This document shows, in pieces, positions 34,284-43,214 of a stretch of DNA of 64,000 nucleotides. Positions within the stretch are counted from its first letter, which is position 1; every line of letters begins with the position of its first letter. This stretch comes from Dokdonella sp. GTDB lineage: Bacteria > Pseudomonadota > Gammaproteobacteria > Xanthomonadales > Rhodanobacteraceae. The translations under genes were made by a program, and so were the position numbers. The notes under the pieces were generated by a model, which saw nothing but the letters and a program-made list of their open reading frames with translations, was not told where the DNA came from and made no database searches. Location of the stretch: assembly GCF_017744955.1 (NCBI RefSeq), contig NZ_JAGIAG010000001.1, forward strand, positions 1,169,865 through 1,233,864, in the 5' to 3' direction.

Positions 34284-36356
34284 ATGGAAAAGCGTTTCGT
34301 CGTACCGCTGTTCGCCGTCCCCGCCGCACTGCTCGCCACCTTGCTCGCCCTCGCCGGTTGCGCGTCGCCGAAAACGCCGGCTTCCGGAAAGGCGTCATCC
34401 GCTCCCGCTTCCTCTCCCGGAATCGCGCGTCTGGTGCTGCTCAACGCCAACGTCATCACGATGGACGACGCGCAACCGGTCGCGCAGGCGATCGCCATCG
34501 ACACCTACGGCAAGATCATCAAGGTCGGCAACGATTTCGAGGTCCTGCGCCTGGCCACGCGCACGACGCAGCGCATCGACGCCACCGGTTGGACCATCCT
34601 GCCGGGCTTCATCGATCCGCATTCGCACATGGCCGGCTACGCGATGTTCACCGACATCGACCACTGGCTCGACGTCTCCAGCATCAACATCTACTTCAAG
34701 CCGTCGCCGGGCACGCCCGGCTGCGTCACGCCGACCGATCCGCAGCGCTGCTTCATCCCGGTGCAGAACCAGGCCGACGTCGTCGCGCGCCTGCGCGCCG
34801 CGGTGGCCAAGGCGCTGTTGAACACGCCGCCGACGCCGGTGCTCGCGTTCAACTACGATCCCTCGCGCCTCGGCCACGATCCGAGCTGCGTGGCCAAGCC
34901 GAAGAGCCTGTCGTTCGAGTGCACCACGTTCGAGAACGGCAACGCGCTCGCCCAGCTCGACGCGATCACCACGGCCGTGCCGATCTACATCACCAGCGAA
35001 TCGGGGCACATCTCCTACGTCAACACACCGGCGTTGGCGGCCCTCAACATCTGCGGCACGAAGGGCTCGACCAACGACGGCAACTGCCACAAACCGATCA
35101 TGAACGTGAACGTCGAGACCGCGCTGGCGAACGTCGGCCAGCTCGACGAGGATCTCTCGCTGTACGCGACCGGCGTGTTCCAGGGACAGGTGCTGAAGGC
35201 CAATACCGGTCTCGGCGCCCAGCTGCTGAAGAAGGGCGCCGAGATTTACGCGCAGCACGGCTACACGCTGGCGCAGGAGGGCGCGGCGGGCCTCGGCGAA
35301 ATGGCGCTCTACGCGGAGGCGACGGCGGGCTGCAAGCGGCCGTTCTGCGATTTCCCGCTGTCGGCGGCGATGATCGCCTACGACAACAGCAGCTCCGATT
35401 TCGCCAAGACCATCGCGATGGGCGAGGCCGGCAAGGCGACGTTCCGCGACAGCCAGCTGGTCTCGGTGCAGGCGCTGAAGTCGTTCGCCGACGGCTCGCT
35501 GCAGGGCTACACCGGCTACCTGAAATCGCCGTACACGAACGTGTTTCCGCCGTTCACCCTCGGCGGCCTGTTCCAGCAGCCCTACGTCGGACTGCCCGAC
35601 GTGCCGCAATCGGAACTGGCGCTGCGCCTGCGCGCGGCGCACGCGGCCGGCTATCCGATGATCATCCACCAGATCGGCGACGCGGCGATCAGCGATGCGG
35701 TCAATGCCGTCGTGGCGACCCGCGACGCGCCGCCGCCGGCGGGCAAGCGCGACACGATGCTGCACGTGGCGATGATCTCGGGCCACGATCTCGACCAGCT
35801 CAAGTCGGTCGGCACGACCGCGGTCAGCGTGATGTCGAGCAACGTGTACTTCTACGGCCTGCCCGAATGCCAGATGGTGCTCGACCCGCAGCGCATCCTC
35901 AACGTCTATCCGGCGCGTTCGGTGCTCGACCGCGGCCTGCCGATGACCCTGCACAGCGACAGCCCGGTGGAACCGCCGTATCCGCTGTTCGAGATCTGGG
36001 TCGCGGCGACACGCAACGTGCAGCAGCCGTCGTGGTATCCGAACCAGAACCCGTCCAACTGCCCGGCGGTGTTCGCCAACAGCCCGAAGGTGCCGGGCGA
36101 CGAGCGCATCGGCATCCTCGACGGCATCAAGGCCTTCACCACCAGCGCCGCGATGCAGTACGGCTTCACCGATCGCGGCGCGATCAAGGAGAGCTACATC
36201 GGCGACCTGGTGCTGCTGTCGGACAATCCGCTCGATCCGAAGGTGATCGCCAATCCGGACCTGCTCAAGACGATCCGCACGATGGGTACGGTCAGCTACG
36301 GACAGTACTTCGCCAATCCGACGGCGAGCATGCCGCCGGTGTGGCCGGCCGATTGA
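34284..36356 (+). CDS. Amidohydrolase (YtcJ-like) lipoprotein
   Basis: Metal-dependent hydrolase of 690 residues. The ATG at 34284 is preferred over the ATG at 34278 because a GGAG at 34273-34276 is correctly spaced only for the former. A lipobox (LAGC) indicates export and lipid anchoring, which is uncommon in this family. The first metal motif is GFIDPHSHM; a later histidine is in MIIHQIGDAA and a conserved aspartate in LHSDSPVEPP, as in the amidohydrolase-3 group (YtcJ, NfdA). Several cysteines (GCVTPTDPQRCF, SCVAKP, ECTTF, GCKRPFCDF) fit a periplasmic disulfide-bonded protein. The substrate is unknown. Confidence 0.87.
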   Translation: MEKRFVVPLFAVPAALLATLLALAGCASPKTPASGKASSAPASSPGIARLVLLNANVITMDDAQPVAQAIAIDTYGKIIKVGNDFEVLRLATRTTQRIDATGWTILPGFIDPHSHMAGYAMFTDIDHWLDVSSINIYFKPSPGTPGCVTPTDPQRCFIPVQNQADVVARLRAAVAKALLNTPPTPVLAFNYDPSRLGHDPSCVAKPKSLSFECTTFENGNALAQLDAITTAVPIYITSESGHISYVNTPALAALNICGTKGSTNDGNCHKPIMNVNVETALANVGQLDEDLSLYATGVFQGQVLKANTGLGAQLLKKGAEIYAQHGYTLAQEGAAGLGEMALYAEATAGCKRPFCDFPLSAAMIAYDNSSSDFAKTIAMGEAGKATFRDSQLVSVQALKSFADGSLQGYTGYLKSPYTNVFPPFTLGGLFQQPYVGLPDVPQSELALRLRAAHAAGYPMIIHQIGDAAISDAVNAVVATRDAPPPAGKRDTMLHVAMISGHDLDQLKSVGTTAVSVMSSNVYFYGLPECQMVLDPQRILNVYPARSVLDRGLPMTLHSDSPVEPPYPLFEIWVAATRNVQQPSWYPNQNPSNCPAVFANSPKVPGDERIGILDGIKAFTTSAAMQYGFTDRGAIKESYIGDLVLLSDNPLDPKVIANPDLLKTIRTMGTVSYGQYFANPTASMPPVWPAD

Positions 36357-36794
36357 AGCCGCCGGGCGCGCGGTGACGCGCGCCGACGCCTGCGCCGCGA
36401 ACGGCCGCTGCGTGCAGCCGTTCGCGGTGCGGCGATTCGGAAGGCCATGCCGGCGGACGGTCGCTTCGCTTGACGGCCAGGGCCACGTCGACGTTCGCAG
36501 CCGGCGATCTGCGCATCGACGTCATGCCCGCGACAGCGGGCATCCACGTTGCGCCGGCCATGAGTGCCTGCTGCCGCAGTTGTGAGAGCAGATGGCTCGG
36601 AATTTCCCGCGACACCCATTGCGCGCGACGATGACGTTTCGCGGCCAGCGACATTCCGCGGGAACGCGAGCGCGTGCGGCATTGGCGAGGCGAACGCTGC
36701 CTAACCGGGCGCCGTGTTGCGTTCATCTTTGATAAATCGCCCGCGGACACACTGATTCGCGTCGCCGCAATGCGGCTTTGCTGGGGAGTCATCC
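36357..36794. other. Intergenic region with a REP-like element
   Basis: About 440 bases between the amidohydrolase and the coiled-coil lipoprotein genes. It contains REP copy 3 (36521-36553). No supported open frame. A locally AT-richer patch at 36715-36790 (tgataaatcg...) may hold the promoter of the downstream lipoprotein. Confidence 0.45.
36521..36553. repeat. REP-like hairpin, copy 3
   Basis: The sequence gtcatgcccgcgacagcggg continuing catccacgttgcg has a GCCCGC/GCGGGC stem. It is the best-formed copy and defines the family consensus with copies 1 and 2. Confidence 0.65.
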
Positions 36795-37331
36795 ATGAGT
36801 CGTACTCCGATGTGGATCTGCCTGACCGCGACCGTCGCGCTGTCGCTGAGCGCTTGCCAGAAATCGCCCGACCAGGCGCAGGAGGACGTCGCCAAGGCGC
36901 AGCAGAAGGCCGCGGTCGACGTCGCGGCGGCACGTGCGAAGGCCGCCGACGAGGAGGCCGCCGCGCGCCGGAAGCTCGAGGCGGCCCAGGCCGAAGCGAA
37001 CGCGAAAGTCGACAAGGCGAACACGGAAGCCGGCGAAAAGATCAACGCGGCCACCGCGAACGCGAACGACGCGGAGCGCGATGCGAACCAGGATCTGGCA
37101 TCGGTGCAGTCGGACGTGTTCCAGAAGGATGCCAAGTCGCGGCACGACCTTGCGATCACGCAGGCCGAGGCCGCGCACAAGGTCGCGATCGAGAAGTGCA
37201 ATGCGTTGCCGAGCGAGCAGCGCGGCAGCTGCAAGGACGCGGCGGATTCCGATCTCGCCTCGGCGAAGGCCAAGGCCGACAAGGAAAGGGACGATGCGCA
37301 AACCGCGGCGAAGCAGTTGAAGGAGCATTGA
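36795..37331 (+). CDS. Coiled-coil lipoprotein
   Basis: A 178-residue protein with a lipobox (LSAC) near residue 21 and a GGGGAG ribosome binding site. The mature part is a nearly continuous Ala/Lys/Glu/Asp heptad coiled coil (AKAQQKAAVDVAAARAKA, EAAARRKLEAAQAEA), interrupted by a short segment with two cysteines (EKCNALPSEQRGSCKD) that could form a disulfide. It resembles envelope lipoproteins of the Lpp/YgdI type only in style. A structural envelope role is inferred. Confidence 0.78.
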   Translation: MSRTPMWICLTATVALSLSACQKSPDQAQEDVAKAQQKAAVDVAAARAKAADEEAAARRKLEAAQAEANAKVDKANTEAGEKINAATANANDAERDANQDLASVQSDVFQKDAKSRHDLAITQAEAAHKVAIEKCNALPSEQRGSCKDAADSDLASAKAKADKERDDAQTAAKQLKEH

Positions 37332-37358
37332 TCGAGCCCGCGCAATAGTTTTCGATTT

Positions 37359-37380
37359 GCCGCGCCACGGACGGCGCGGC
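37359..37380. other. GC-rich perfect hairpin after lipoprotein gene
   Basis: Arms gccgcgcc (37359-37366) and ggcgcggc (37373-37380) with a six-base loop, 28 bases after the lipoprotein stop. A stable stem without a T-run on either side, so it may stabilise the mRNA end or act in Rho-dependent termination. Confidence 0.45.
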
Positions 37381-37614
37381 CTTCCGGAACCGCGGCTGGA
37401 GGGCACGATGCCTGCTCCGGTTCCGGGCCGGCTTCGACGAAAGCCATGAAATGCGACCGGTGGCTGCGATCGCCACGCTCAGGCAGCCGGCTAGCATGAG
37501 CACCTCCGCATCGTCGTCCCGGGCGGGCGCGATGCCGGCTCCCCGCTCCTTCAGAACGAGCCCGTGCGGCGCCGATGCACGAGCGCCGGCGCGTATCGGT
37601 GCAAACCTCCGAAC

Positions 37615-38808
37615 CTATCCTTCGCCGTCGAAGCCGTCGCGAAAGATTACGTCGCCCGTCCATTCGTAGGCGCCGACGTCGATCGCGCCGACGACAGGCC
37701 GGCCGGAATCCGCAACCGGATGCACGTACACGCGCGTCGGCTGCAAGGAGCGGCCCGCGCCGCTGCCGGGATCGACGCCCGCGTCGATGACGGCGGTGGC
37801 GGTCGGCAGCAGCCGGTAATCGTAGTTCGTCGCGTCGACGAACAACGCATCGTTGCTGACGACGTTGTGGTCGAGCACGGCACTCGCCTGCGAACTCGGC
37901 GTGCCGCCGCCGTGGAAAATGTTGTTGCGCGCGATCACCGGCGTGCTCGCGGCCGTGCCGATCTGCAGGAACGTGCCGCTGCCGCGCCCGTTGACGAAGG
38001 TGTTGTTGACGACGAACAGGCGGTCGTCGGTGTTCTGCCCGAAGCCTTCGCTGAGGTAGTCGAGCATGGCGCCGTTCTGCGTCGTCGAGGGCTGCTGGAT
38101 CAGGTTGCCGATCACGTACGACAGGCCGCCGTTGGGCAGGTTGATCTCGTAGCTCTCGCTGCCGCCGGCCTCGCCGGTGAGGCGGTTGTATTCGATGACG
38201 TTCTCGGCGGCGCGCGATTTCAGCAGGTGCCCGACCACGGCGTGGTGCGACCAGTTGTAGCGGAACACCAGCCGATCGACGTGGCCGATGTAGAGGTTGT
38301 GCGATTGGCCGTCGCCGGCGCCGTTGTTCGCGAACTCGCTGTGCTCGATGGTGATCGTGCTGCCCGCACGTTCGCCGGCGAGGATGCCGTTCTCGTTGTC
38401 GTGGAAGAACGCGTTGCGCACGGTCAGGTTGGCGCCCTGCTGGCGGATGCCGGCGCCGTTCGCGTCGGGCACGCGGCAGCCGGACAGTTCGACGTTGTCG
38501 ATCGTCGTGTCGTCGCCGCTGATGACCCAGATCGCCTTGCCTTGCGCGTCGTTGCCGGCGGCATCGATGTGCGGCCGGCCGTTGACGCCGCGCAGGGTCA
38601 GCCCGTTCGTCGACCAGGCGCAGACGTCGCCGTCGTAGCTTCCGGCGGCGTCGATCAGGATGGTGTCGCCGGCACCCGCCGCGGCGATCGCGGCGCAGGG
38701 CGTCGCATACGTCTGGCCGGGGCCGACCTGCAAGGTGTCGGCCGCAGCGGCGAGGGGAAGCAGGCAGCACACCGCCGCCGTGATGGCATGGCCAGTTCGA
38801 ATCGTCAT
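37615..38808 (-). CDS. Exported parallel beta-helix protein with DGFD tail
   Basis: 397 residues starting at the ATG at 38808, which has GGAG well placed; the upstream GTG at 38823 is less likely. A signal peptide ends PLAAAA. The mature part shows right-handed beta-helix repeats (TLRGVN, TIDNVELSGC, LTVRNAFFHDNENGI, ITIEHSEFANNG, VIARNNIFHGG), as in polysaccharide lyases and pectin-binding proteins. No catalytic residues are identified. The C-terminus is DVIFRDGFDGEG, sharing the DGF(D/E) motif. It probably binds or cleaves a polysaccharide outside the cell. Confidence 0.83.
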   Translation of the reverse strand: MTIRTGHAITAAVCCLLPLAAAADTLQVGPGQTYATPCAAIAAAGAGDTILIDAAGSYDGDVCAWSTNGLTLRGVNGRPHIDAAGNDAQGKAIWVISGDDTTIDNVELSGCRVPDANGAGIRQQGANLTVRNAFFHDNENGILAGERAGSTITIEHSEFANNGAGDGQSHNLYIGHVDRLVFRYNWSHHAVVGHLLKSRAAENVIEYNRLTGEAGGSESYEINLPNGGLSYVIGNLIQQPSTTQNGAMLDYLSEGFGQNTDDRLFVVNNTFVNGRGSGTFLQIGTAASTPVIARNNIFHGGGTPSSQASAVLDHNVVSNDALFVDATNYDYRLLPTATAVIDAGVDPGSGAGRSLQPTRVYVHPVADSGRPVVGAIDVGAYEWTGDVIFRDGFDGEG

Positions 38809-38926
38809 CGTCGCACTCCGCACGTCGCAGGCGCGATCATCGCACCGATACGGCCGCCGAGGTCCGGCGATGTCGAGGACGCATCCCGCTGCGGGGACTG
38901 GATGCCAGTCCCCGCAGCGGAACGGG

Positions 38927-41773
38927 TCAGCGCCGCGTGCCGCCGTCGAAGCCGTCGCGGAACAGCACTTCCGACACCGTGTAGAGCGTGGTCGTGCCGC
39001 TGATCTCGTTGGCGACGGCGATCATCGCCTCGCCGGTCGGGCTGTCGGCGGCCGGAATGAACACGATGCCTTCCGGACCGAGGTCGCCGGCTGCGGCCGG
39101 GTCGACGTCGAGGTCGACGGTCACGTCGAAGTCGCGCGCGTTGACGTAGCCGGCGTAGCTCACGGCGTACGGATTGGTCACGTCGAAGGTGACGATGCCG
39201 CCGATGCGCTCGAGGCCGGCGAAGGCGTAGGTGCGGCCCGAGGTCGTGGTGCCGACGGCGAGGGCTTCGGGCTCCGGTCCCTTGTTGTCGCTGCGCGTGT
39301 CGAAGCTGCCGTTCGCCTCGTTGTCGGAGTTGAACGCGGTCGGGAAGCGTTCCGCGGTCACCTGCTCGATGAGGTCGCCGCTGTCGTAGACCAGGTTGCC
39401 CCAGCGGTCCCAGATCGCCATCGAGCGGCTGCCGAGGATCTGCAGGCGGTCGTATTTGCCGTCGCCGTCGAGATCGCCGTCGATGGTCGAGGCGTTGAGA
39501 CGGCCGATCTGCGCGTTGGTCTTCAGCGCCGCGGCATCGGGGAACACGCCCGGATCGAGGTCGAGCGAGGAGATGCGCGCGACTTCGCCGCGGTCGTCGC
39601 CTTCGCCGGCGCTGGCGTAGAACGTGGCGCCGCCGGCGGAGAACGCGGCGATCGAGTCGGGCATGTGCATGCCGAACACCGGCCAGTTGCGGATGTTGAT
39701 GGCCGGGCCGCCCGACGGTCCGTCGCGATCCGAAGCGTCGAGGCCGCTCGGCAGGTCGAAGCGGACGATGCCGAGCTGGATCGGCGTCGGCTCGGCGTCC
39801 ATCGGCACGCTGCCGTCCGGCGGGCTCGGCAGCGGCTGCGGCGCGATGCCGAAGTCGTTGTCGTTGATCAGGGCGAGACGGCCGTCCGGCAGCGCGGCCA
39901 GGCCTTCGAGCTTGTCGCCGGCGAAATAGCCGAGCGAGGGCAGGTTGGCGACTTTGACCTTGTCGACGGCGCGGATGCCGGCGGCGACGAGCTGGTCGGG
40001 CGTGTGCTGTTCCAGCGTGAGGCCGGCGAGCGGCGCCGGCGCGCCCGCGGCGCGCAGGTTGGTCGCGCCCTTCAGCGTGAACTCGAACAGCATCTTCTTG
40101 CCGCTGCGCTCGGTCGAGTCGTCGCGTTCGACGATCGCGAAGCGTCCGTTGCCGAGGTAGGCGGCGTCGCCGATCTTGTCGGTGTTCTGCTCGCGGAAGT
40201 CGGTCTTGTCGATCAGGTAGACGTACTCGGCGACGGTGGCGCCGCTGGCCGGGTCGATGCCGAGCATGCGGATCACCTTCGAGGCGTTGCTCGCGGCGGT
40301 GTTCGGATTGGCCAGCGGCGTCTGGATGAACGCGTAGAGGATGCCCGCGTCGGTGTCGTAGGCCATGCCCTCGAAGCCGCGGTTGGGGCGTCGCGTCGAG
40401 TACTCCGCCGGCAGCGTCTCCTGGCCGTAGTAGCCGGCCGCCTGGCCGCCGAGCGCGCCGGTGCCCTGCGGCACGAAGCGGTCGAGCAGCACGCCGGCGG
40501 TGCTGAAGTGGTAGATCGCCGGGCGGTACTCGTCGACCATCCAGTACGAGCCGTCCGGCGCGACGACGATACCTTCGATGTCCGCGCCGAGCGGATCGAG
40601 CGGCAGCGGCTTGCCGAACAGGTCGACCGGTTCTTCGTCGATGCCGTTGCCGATGTTCGGCAGTCCGGTCATCGGCGTGCTGCCGTCCTGCTGGAACAGC
40701 GGCAGCTGCTTGCCGAGCATGATCGCGCCGCTGGCCGGGTCGAGGCTGAAGCGCACGATGCGCGGCTGGTAGCCGGGCAGCACGAACGGGCGCTCGAGCG
40801 CCGGATCGGCGTCGACGTTGCTCGGCTCGCCGTTCGGGCCGCGGTCCGGCACGGTGACGAATTTCAGCGCGCCGGTGGCCGCGTCGGTGCCCTCGAACCA
40901 CAGGCCGGAGAAGCCGCCGAGGCGGATCGTCTGCCCGGCCGGCGTGGTGCCGAGCACCGGCAGTTCCGGGAACGTGTAGGTGTCCAGGCGCGGCAGGCCG
41001 CGCGAATGGTCCTTGAGGCCGGCGGCGACGATGTCCTTGATGCTGAGCGTTTCCAGGTCGATCACCGCGAACGCATTGGCTTCCTGCAGGCTGACGAAGG
41101 CGACGTCGTTGCCGGGCGAGGTGGCGATGTATTCGGGTTCCAGATCGACGCTGGCGGCGCGGTTCGGGAACAGGCGCACGCCCTTCGCGCGCAGCTCCGC
41201 TTCGCGGCCGTCGAAAGCGTCGAAGCCGAGCGTGGTGGCGACGGCGGCGGCGACGCCGCCGGACAGGTCGACGATCGTCACCGAACCGGGCGGATCGACG
41301 TCGCCGACCGGCTCGCCCTCGTTCGCCGACATCACGTAGCGGCCGTCGGGGCTGAAGCTCACGTGGTCGGGCAGCACGCCGGCGGTGAACGTGCGCAGGT
41401 GCTGGCCGCCGGCGTCGAACAGCGCGATCACGCCGGGCTGGGTGCCGTCGGCATTCGGGATCGCGGCGGCGAGCACGCCGTTCTTCACCGCGACGCTGGT
41501 CAGCGATCCGCCGTACGGCGCGACGTCGATCTGGAAGAGGAGTTCCGGCGCGTCGACATCGGCGACGTCGAGCACGTCGATCTTGTCGAGCGCGCCGTTG
41601 GTGACGAACAGGCGCCGCGTCGGCGCGTCGTAGGCGACGATCTCGGCGCCGGCGACGGTGCCCGAGGCATAGCTGCCGCGGCGGACGAGGTCGACGGCGG
41701 CCTGCGCCTGGCCGGCACAGAACACGGTGAGGGCGACGAGCATGGCTCGGGCGAGACGGGACGGGTGGAGCAT
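38927..41773 (-). CDS. Large exported phytase-like/choice-of-anchor protein with DGFD tail
   Basis: 948 residues starting at the ATG at 41773 (GGGGAAAG upstream), with a signal peptide ending AQAA. The N-terminal third resembles the choice-of-anchor I beta-propeller (IVAYDAPTRRLFVTNGALDKIDVLD, HVSFSPDGRYVMSANEGEP). The middle (about 290-650) resembles the esterase-like activity of phytase family (GLWFEGTDAATG, TVPDRGPNGEP, DIEGIVVAPDGSYWMVDEY). The remainder returns to propeller-like segments (NEANGSFDTRSDNKGPEPE). The C-terminus is LFRDGFDGGTRR. Likely an extracellular phosphoesterase, possibly for phosphate acquisition. It follows the histidine kinase gene in the same direction. Confidence 0.85.
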   Translation of the reverse strand: MLHPSRLARAMLVALTVFCAGQAQAAVDLVRRGSYASGTVAGAEIVAYDAPTRRLFVTNGALDKIDVLDVADVDAPELLFQIDVAPYGGSLTSVAVKNGVLAAAIPNADGTQPGVIALFDAGGQHLRTFTAGVLPDHVSFSPDGRYVMSANEGEPVGDVDPPGSVTIVDLSGGVAAAVATTLGFDAFDGREAELRAKGVRLFPNRAASVDLEPEYIATSPGNDVAFVSLQEANAFAVIDLETLSIKDIVAAGLKDHSRGLPRLDTYTFPELPVLGTTPAGQTIRLGGFSGLWFEGTDAATGALKFVTVPDRGPNGEPSNVDADPALERPFVLPGYQPRIVRFSLDPASGAIMLGKQLPLFQQDGSTPMTGLPNIGNGIDEEPVDLFGKPLPLDPLGADIEGIVVAPDGSYWMVDEYRPAIYHFSTAGVLLDRFVPQGTGALGGQAAGYYGQETLPAEYSTRRPNRGFEGMAYDTDAGILYAFIQTPLANPNTAASNASKVIRMLGIDPASGATVAEYVYLIDKTDFREQNTDKIGDAAYLGNGRFAIVERDDSTERSGKKMLFEFTLKGATNLRAAGAPAPLAGLTLEQHTPDQLVAAGIRAVDKVKVANLPSLGYFAGDKLEGLAALPDGRLALINDNDFGIAPQPLPSPPDGSVPMDAEPTPIQLGIVRFDLPSGLDASDRDGPSGGPAINIRNWPVFGMHMPDSIAAFSAGGATFYASAGEGDDRGEVARISSLDLDPGVFPDAAALKTNAQIGRLNASTIDGDLDGDGKYDRLQILGSRSMAIWDRWGNLVYDSGDLIEQVTAERFPTAFNSDNEANGSFDTRSDNKGPEPEALAVGTTTSGRTYAFAGLERIGGIVTFDVTNPYAVSYAGYVNARDFDVTVDLDVDPAAAGDLGPEGIVFIPAADSPTGEAMIAVANEISGTTTLYTVSEVLFRDGFDGGTRR

Positions 41774-41870
41774 CGGTTCTTTCCCCAGAGGTTGAGAACC
41801 GCCCATTGGACTTGGCGCAGGTGACGAAGCGCTTTCATTTTCGTTGCGCGTGCGTGTGGCATTGCCTGCC

Positions 41871-43214
41871 TCAGGCGCGGGCGCCCGCGGCGAGACCTGC
41901 GGCACCGAAGTACAGGCTGGCCTCCAGCCCGCCGCCGTCGCGATTGCGCAGCGTCAACGTGGCGCCGATCGACGCGGCCAGCTGCTGCGCGATCGCCAGG
42001 CCAAGGCCGGTGCCGCCGGTGTCGCGGTTGCGCGAGGTCTCCAGGCGATGGAACGGTTCCATCACCTTGCCGAGCTGCGCGTCGGGAATGCCGGGGCCGC
42101 GGTCGCGCACCGCGATGCGCACGCCGCCGGCTTCCGCGGCGACGTGAAGCTCGGCCGCGCCGGCGTACTTGAGCGCGTTGTCGACCAGGTTGCCGACGAT
42201 TCGGCGCAGCGCGTTCGGGCGCGTGATCACGGGCCGGCCGAGGCGGCCGTGCAGGCGGACCGGCCGGCCGATGTCCTGGTAGTCGTAGACCAGGCTCTCG
42301 AGCAGCGCGTCCAGGTCGATCCGCGCCGGCGCCTCGGCGGCGCCGTGCGCGCTGCGCGCGTAGACGATGCCTTCGCGCACCAGCTGCTGCATCTGTCCGA
42401 GGTCGTCGATCATCTTGTCGCGCACGGACTCGTCGTCGATCGTCTCGGCGCGCAGCTGCATGCGCGTGATCGGCGTCTGCAGGTCGTGCGAGACCGACGC
42501 CAGGATCTGCAGGCGCTCCTGCGTGTACTGCGCGATGCGCTCCTGCATCGTGTTGAACGCGGCCACCGCGTCGGCAACTTCGCTCGGGCCGCCTTCGCGC
42601 AAGCGTTCGCCGTCGCCCGCCGGATTCAGCGTGCGCGCGGCGGTGGCGAGTCGTTGCAGCGGCCGCGTCGCCAGCCGCACCGCCAGCCAGGTGCAGAGCA
42701 GCAGCACGGCCAGCTGCGAGAGCAGCACGTACGGCAGCCACTTCGCCAGCGGCATCACCGACGGCTGCACCTCGATCGTCATCGCGCTGCCGTCGCCGAG
42801 CTGCAGGTGTACCTGGAAGCGCTCCGGATCGGCGGAGATCGCGTTCGCCGTCGTCCGATAGCGCGGACCGAGCGCAGCGGCGATCGCCCGGCTCATCTCG
42901 CGCGCAGTGTCGCTGGCCAGCGGCGCGCCGTCCCGGCCCGCGCCGAGCAGGTAGTGGAAGGTTCGCCGGCGCAGCATCGGCAGCCACTGCGCGCGTTCGT
43001 TCGCCGGCAGGTGGTCGAGCAGGTTCACCGCCACCACCACGTCCTGCTCCAGGTTGGTGAGCAGCATCGAGCTGGCCGCTTCGTGGCGCTCGTAGAACAG
43101 CAGCGCGAAGGACAGCGCATGCGCCGCGAGCAGGCCGCCGAATACGATTAGCGACAGGCGCGCGGCGATCGTCCGCGGCCACCAGCGCCGGCCGCCGGCG
43201 CGCGGCGTGTTCAT
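41871..43214 (-). CDS. Sensor histidine kinase (EnvZ-like)
   Basis: Inner-membrane sensor of 447 residues. Two transmembrane helices (about 19-41 and 160-180) flank a periplasmic domain of about 115 residues, followed by a HAMP domain and the H-box with phospho-accepting H243 (SVSHDLQTP). The N-box (NLVDNALKYA), G1 (RDRGPGIP) and G2 (GGTGLGLAIAQ) motifs are intact. Its ATG overlaps the stop of the response-regulator gene (ATGA), so the two are translationally coupled. The signal is unknown. Confidence 0.93.
   Translation of the reverse strand: MNTPRAGGRRWWPRTIAARLSLIVFGGLLAAHALSFALLFYERHEAASSMLLTNLEQDVVVAVNLLDHLPANERAQWLPMLRRRTFHYLLGAGRDGAPLASDTAREMSRAIAAALGPRYRTTANAISADPERFQVHLQLGDGSAMTIEVQPSVMPLAKWLPYVLLSQLAVLLLCTWLAVRLATRPLQRLATAARTLNPAGDGERLREGGPSEVADAVAAFNTMQERIAQYTQERLQILASVSHDLQTPITRMQLRAETIDDESVRDKMIDDLGQMQQLVREGIVYARSAHGAAEAPARIDLDALLESLVYDYQDIGRPVRLHGRLGRPVITRPNALRRIVGNLVDNALKYAGAAELHVAAEAGGVRIAVRDRGPGIPDAQLGKVMEPFHRLETSRNRDTGGTGLGLAIAQQLAASIGATLTLRNRDGGGLEASLYFGAAGLAAGARA

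Noticed and set aside
38660..41824. A 1,054-codon forward frame
   Set aside because: Antisense to the phytase-like protein, which has a signal peptide, recognised domains and a ribosome binding site.
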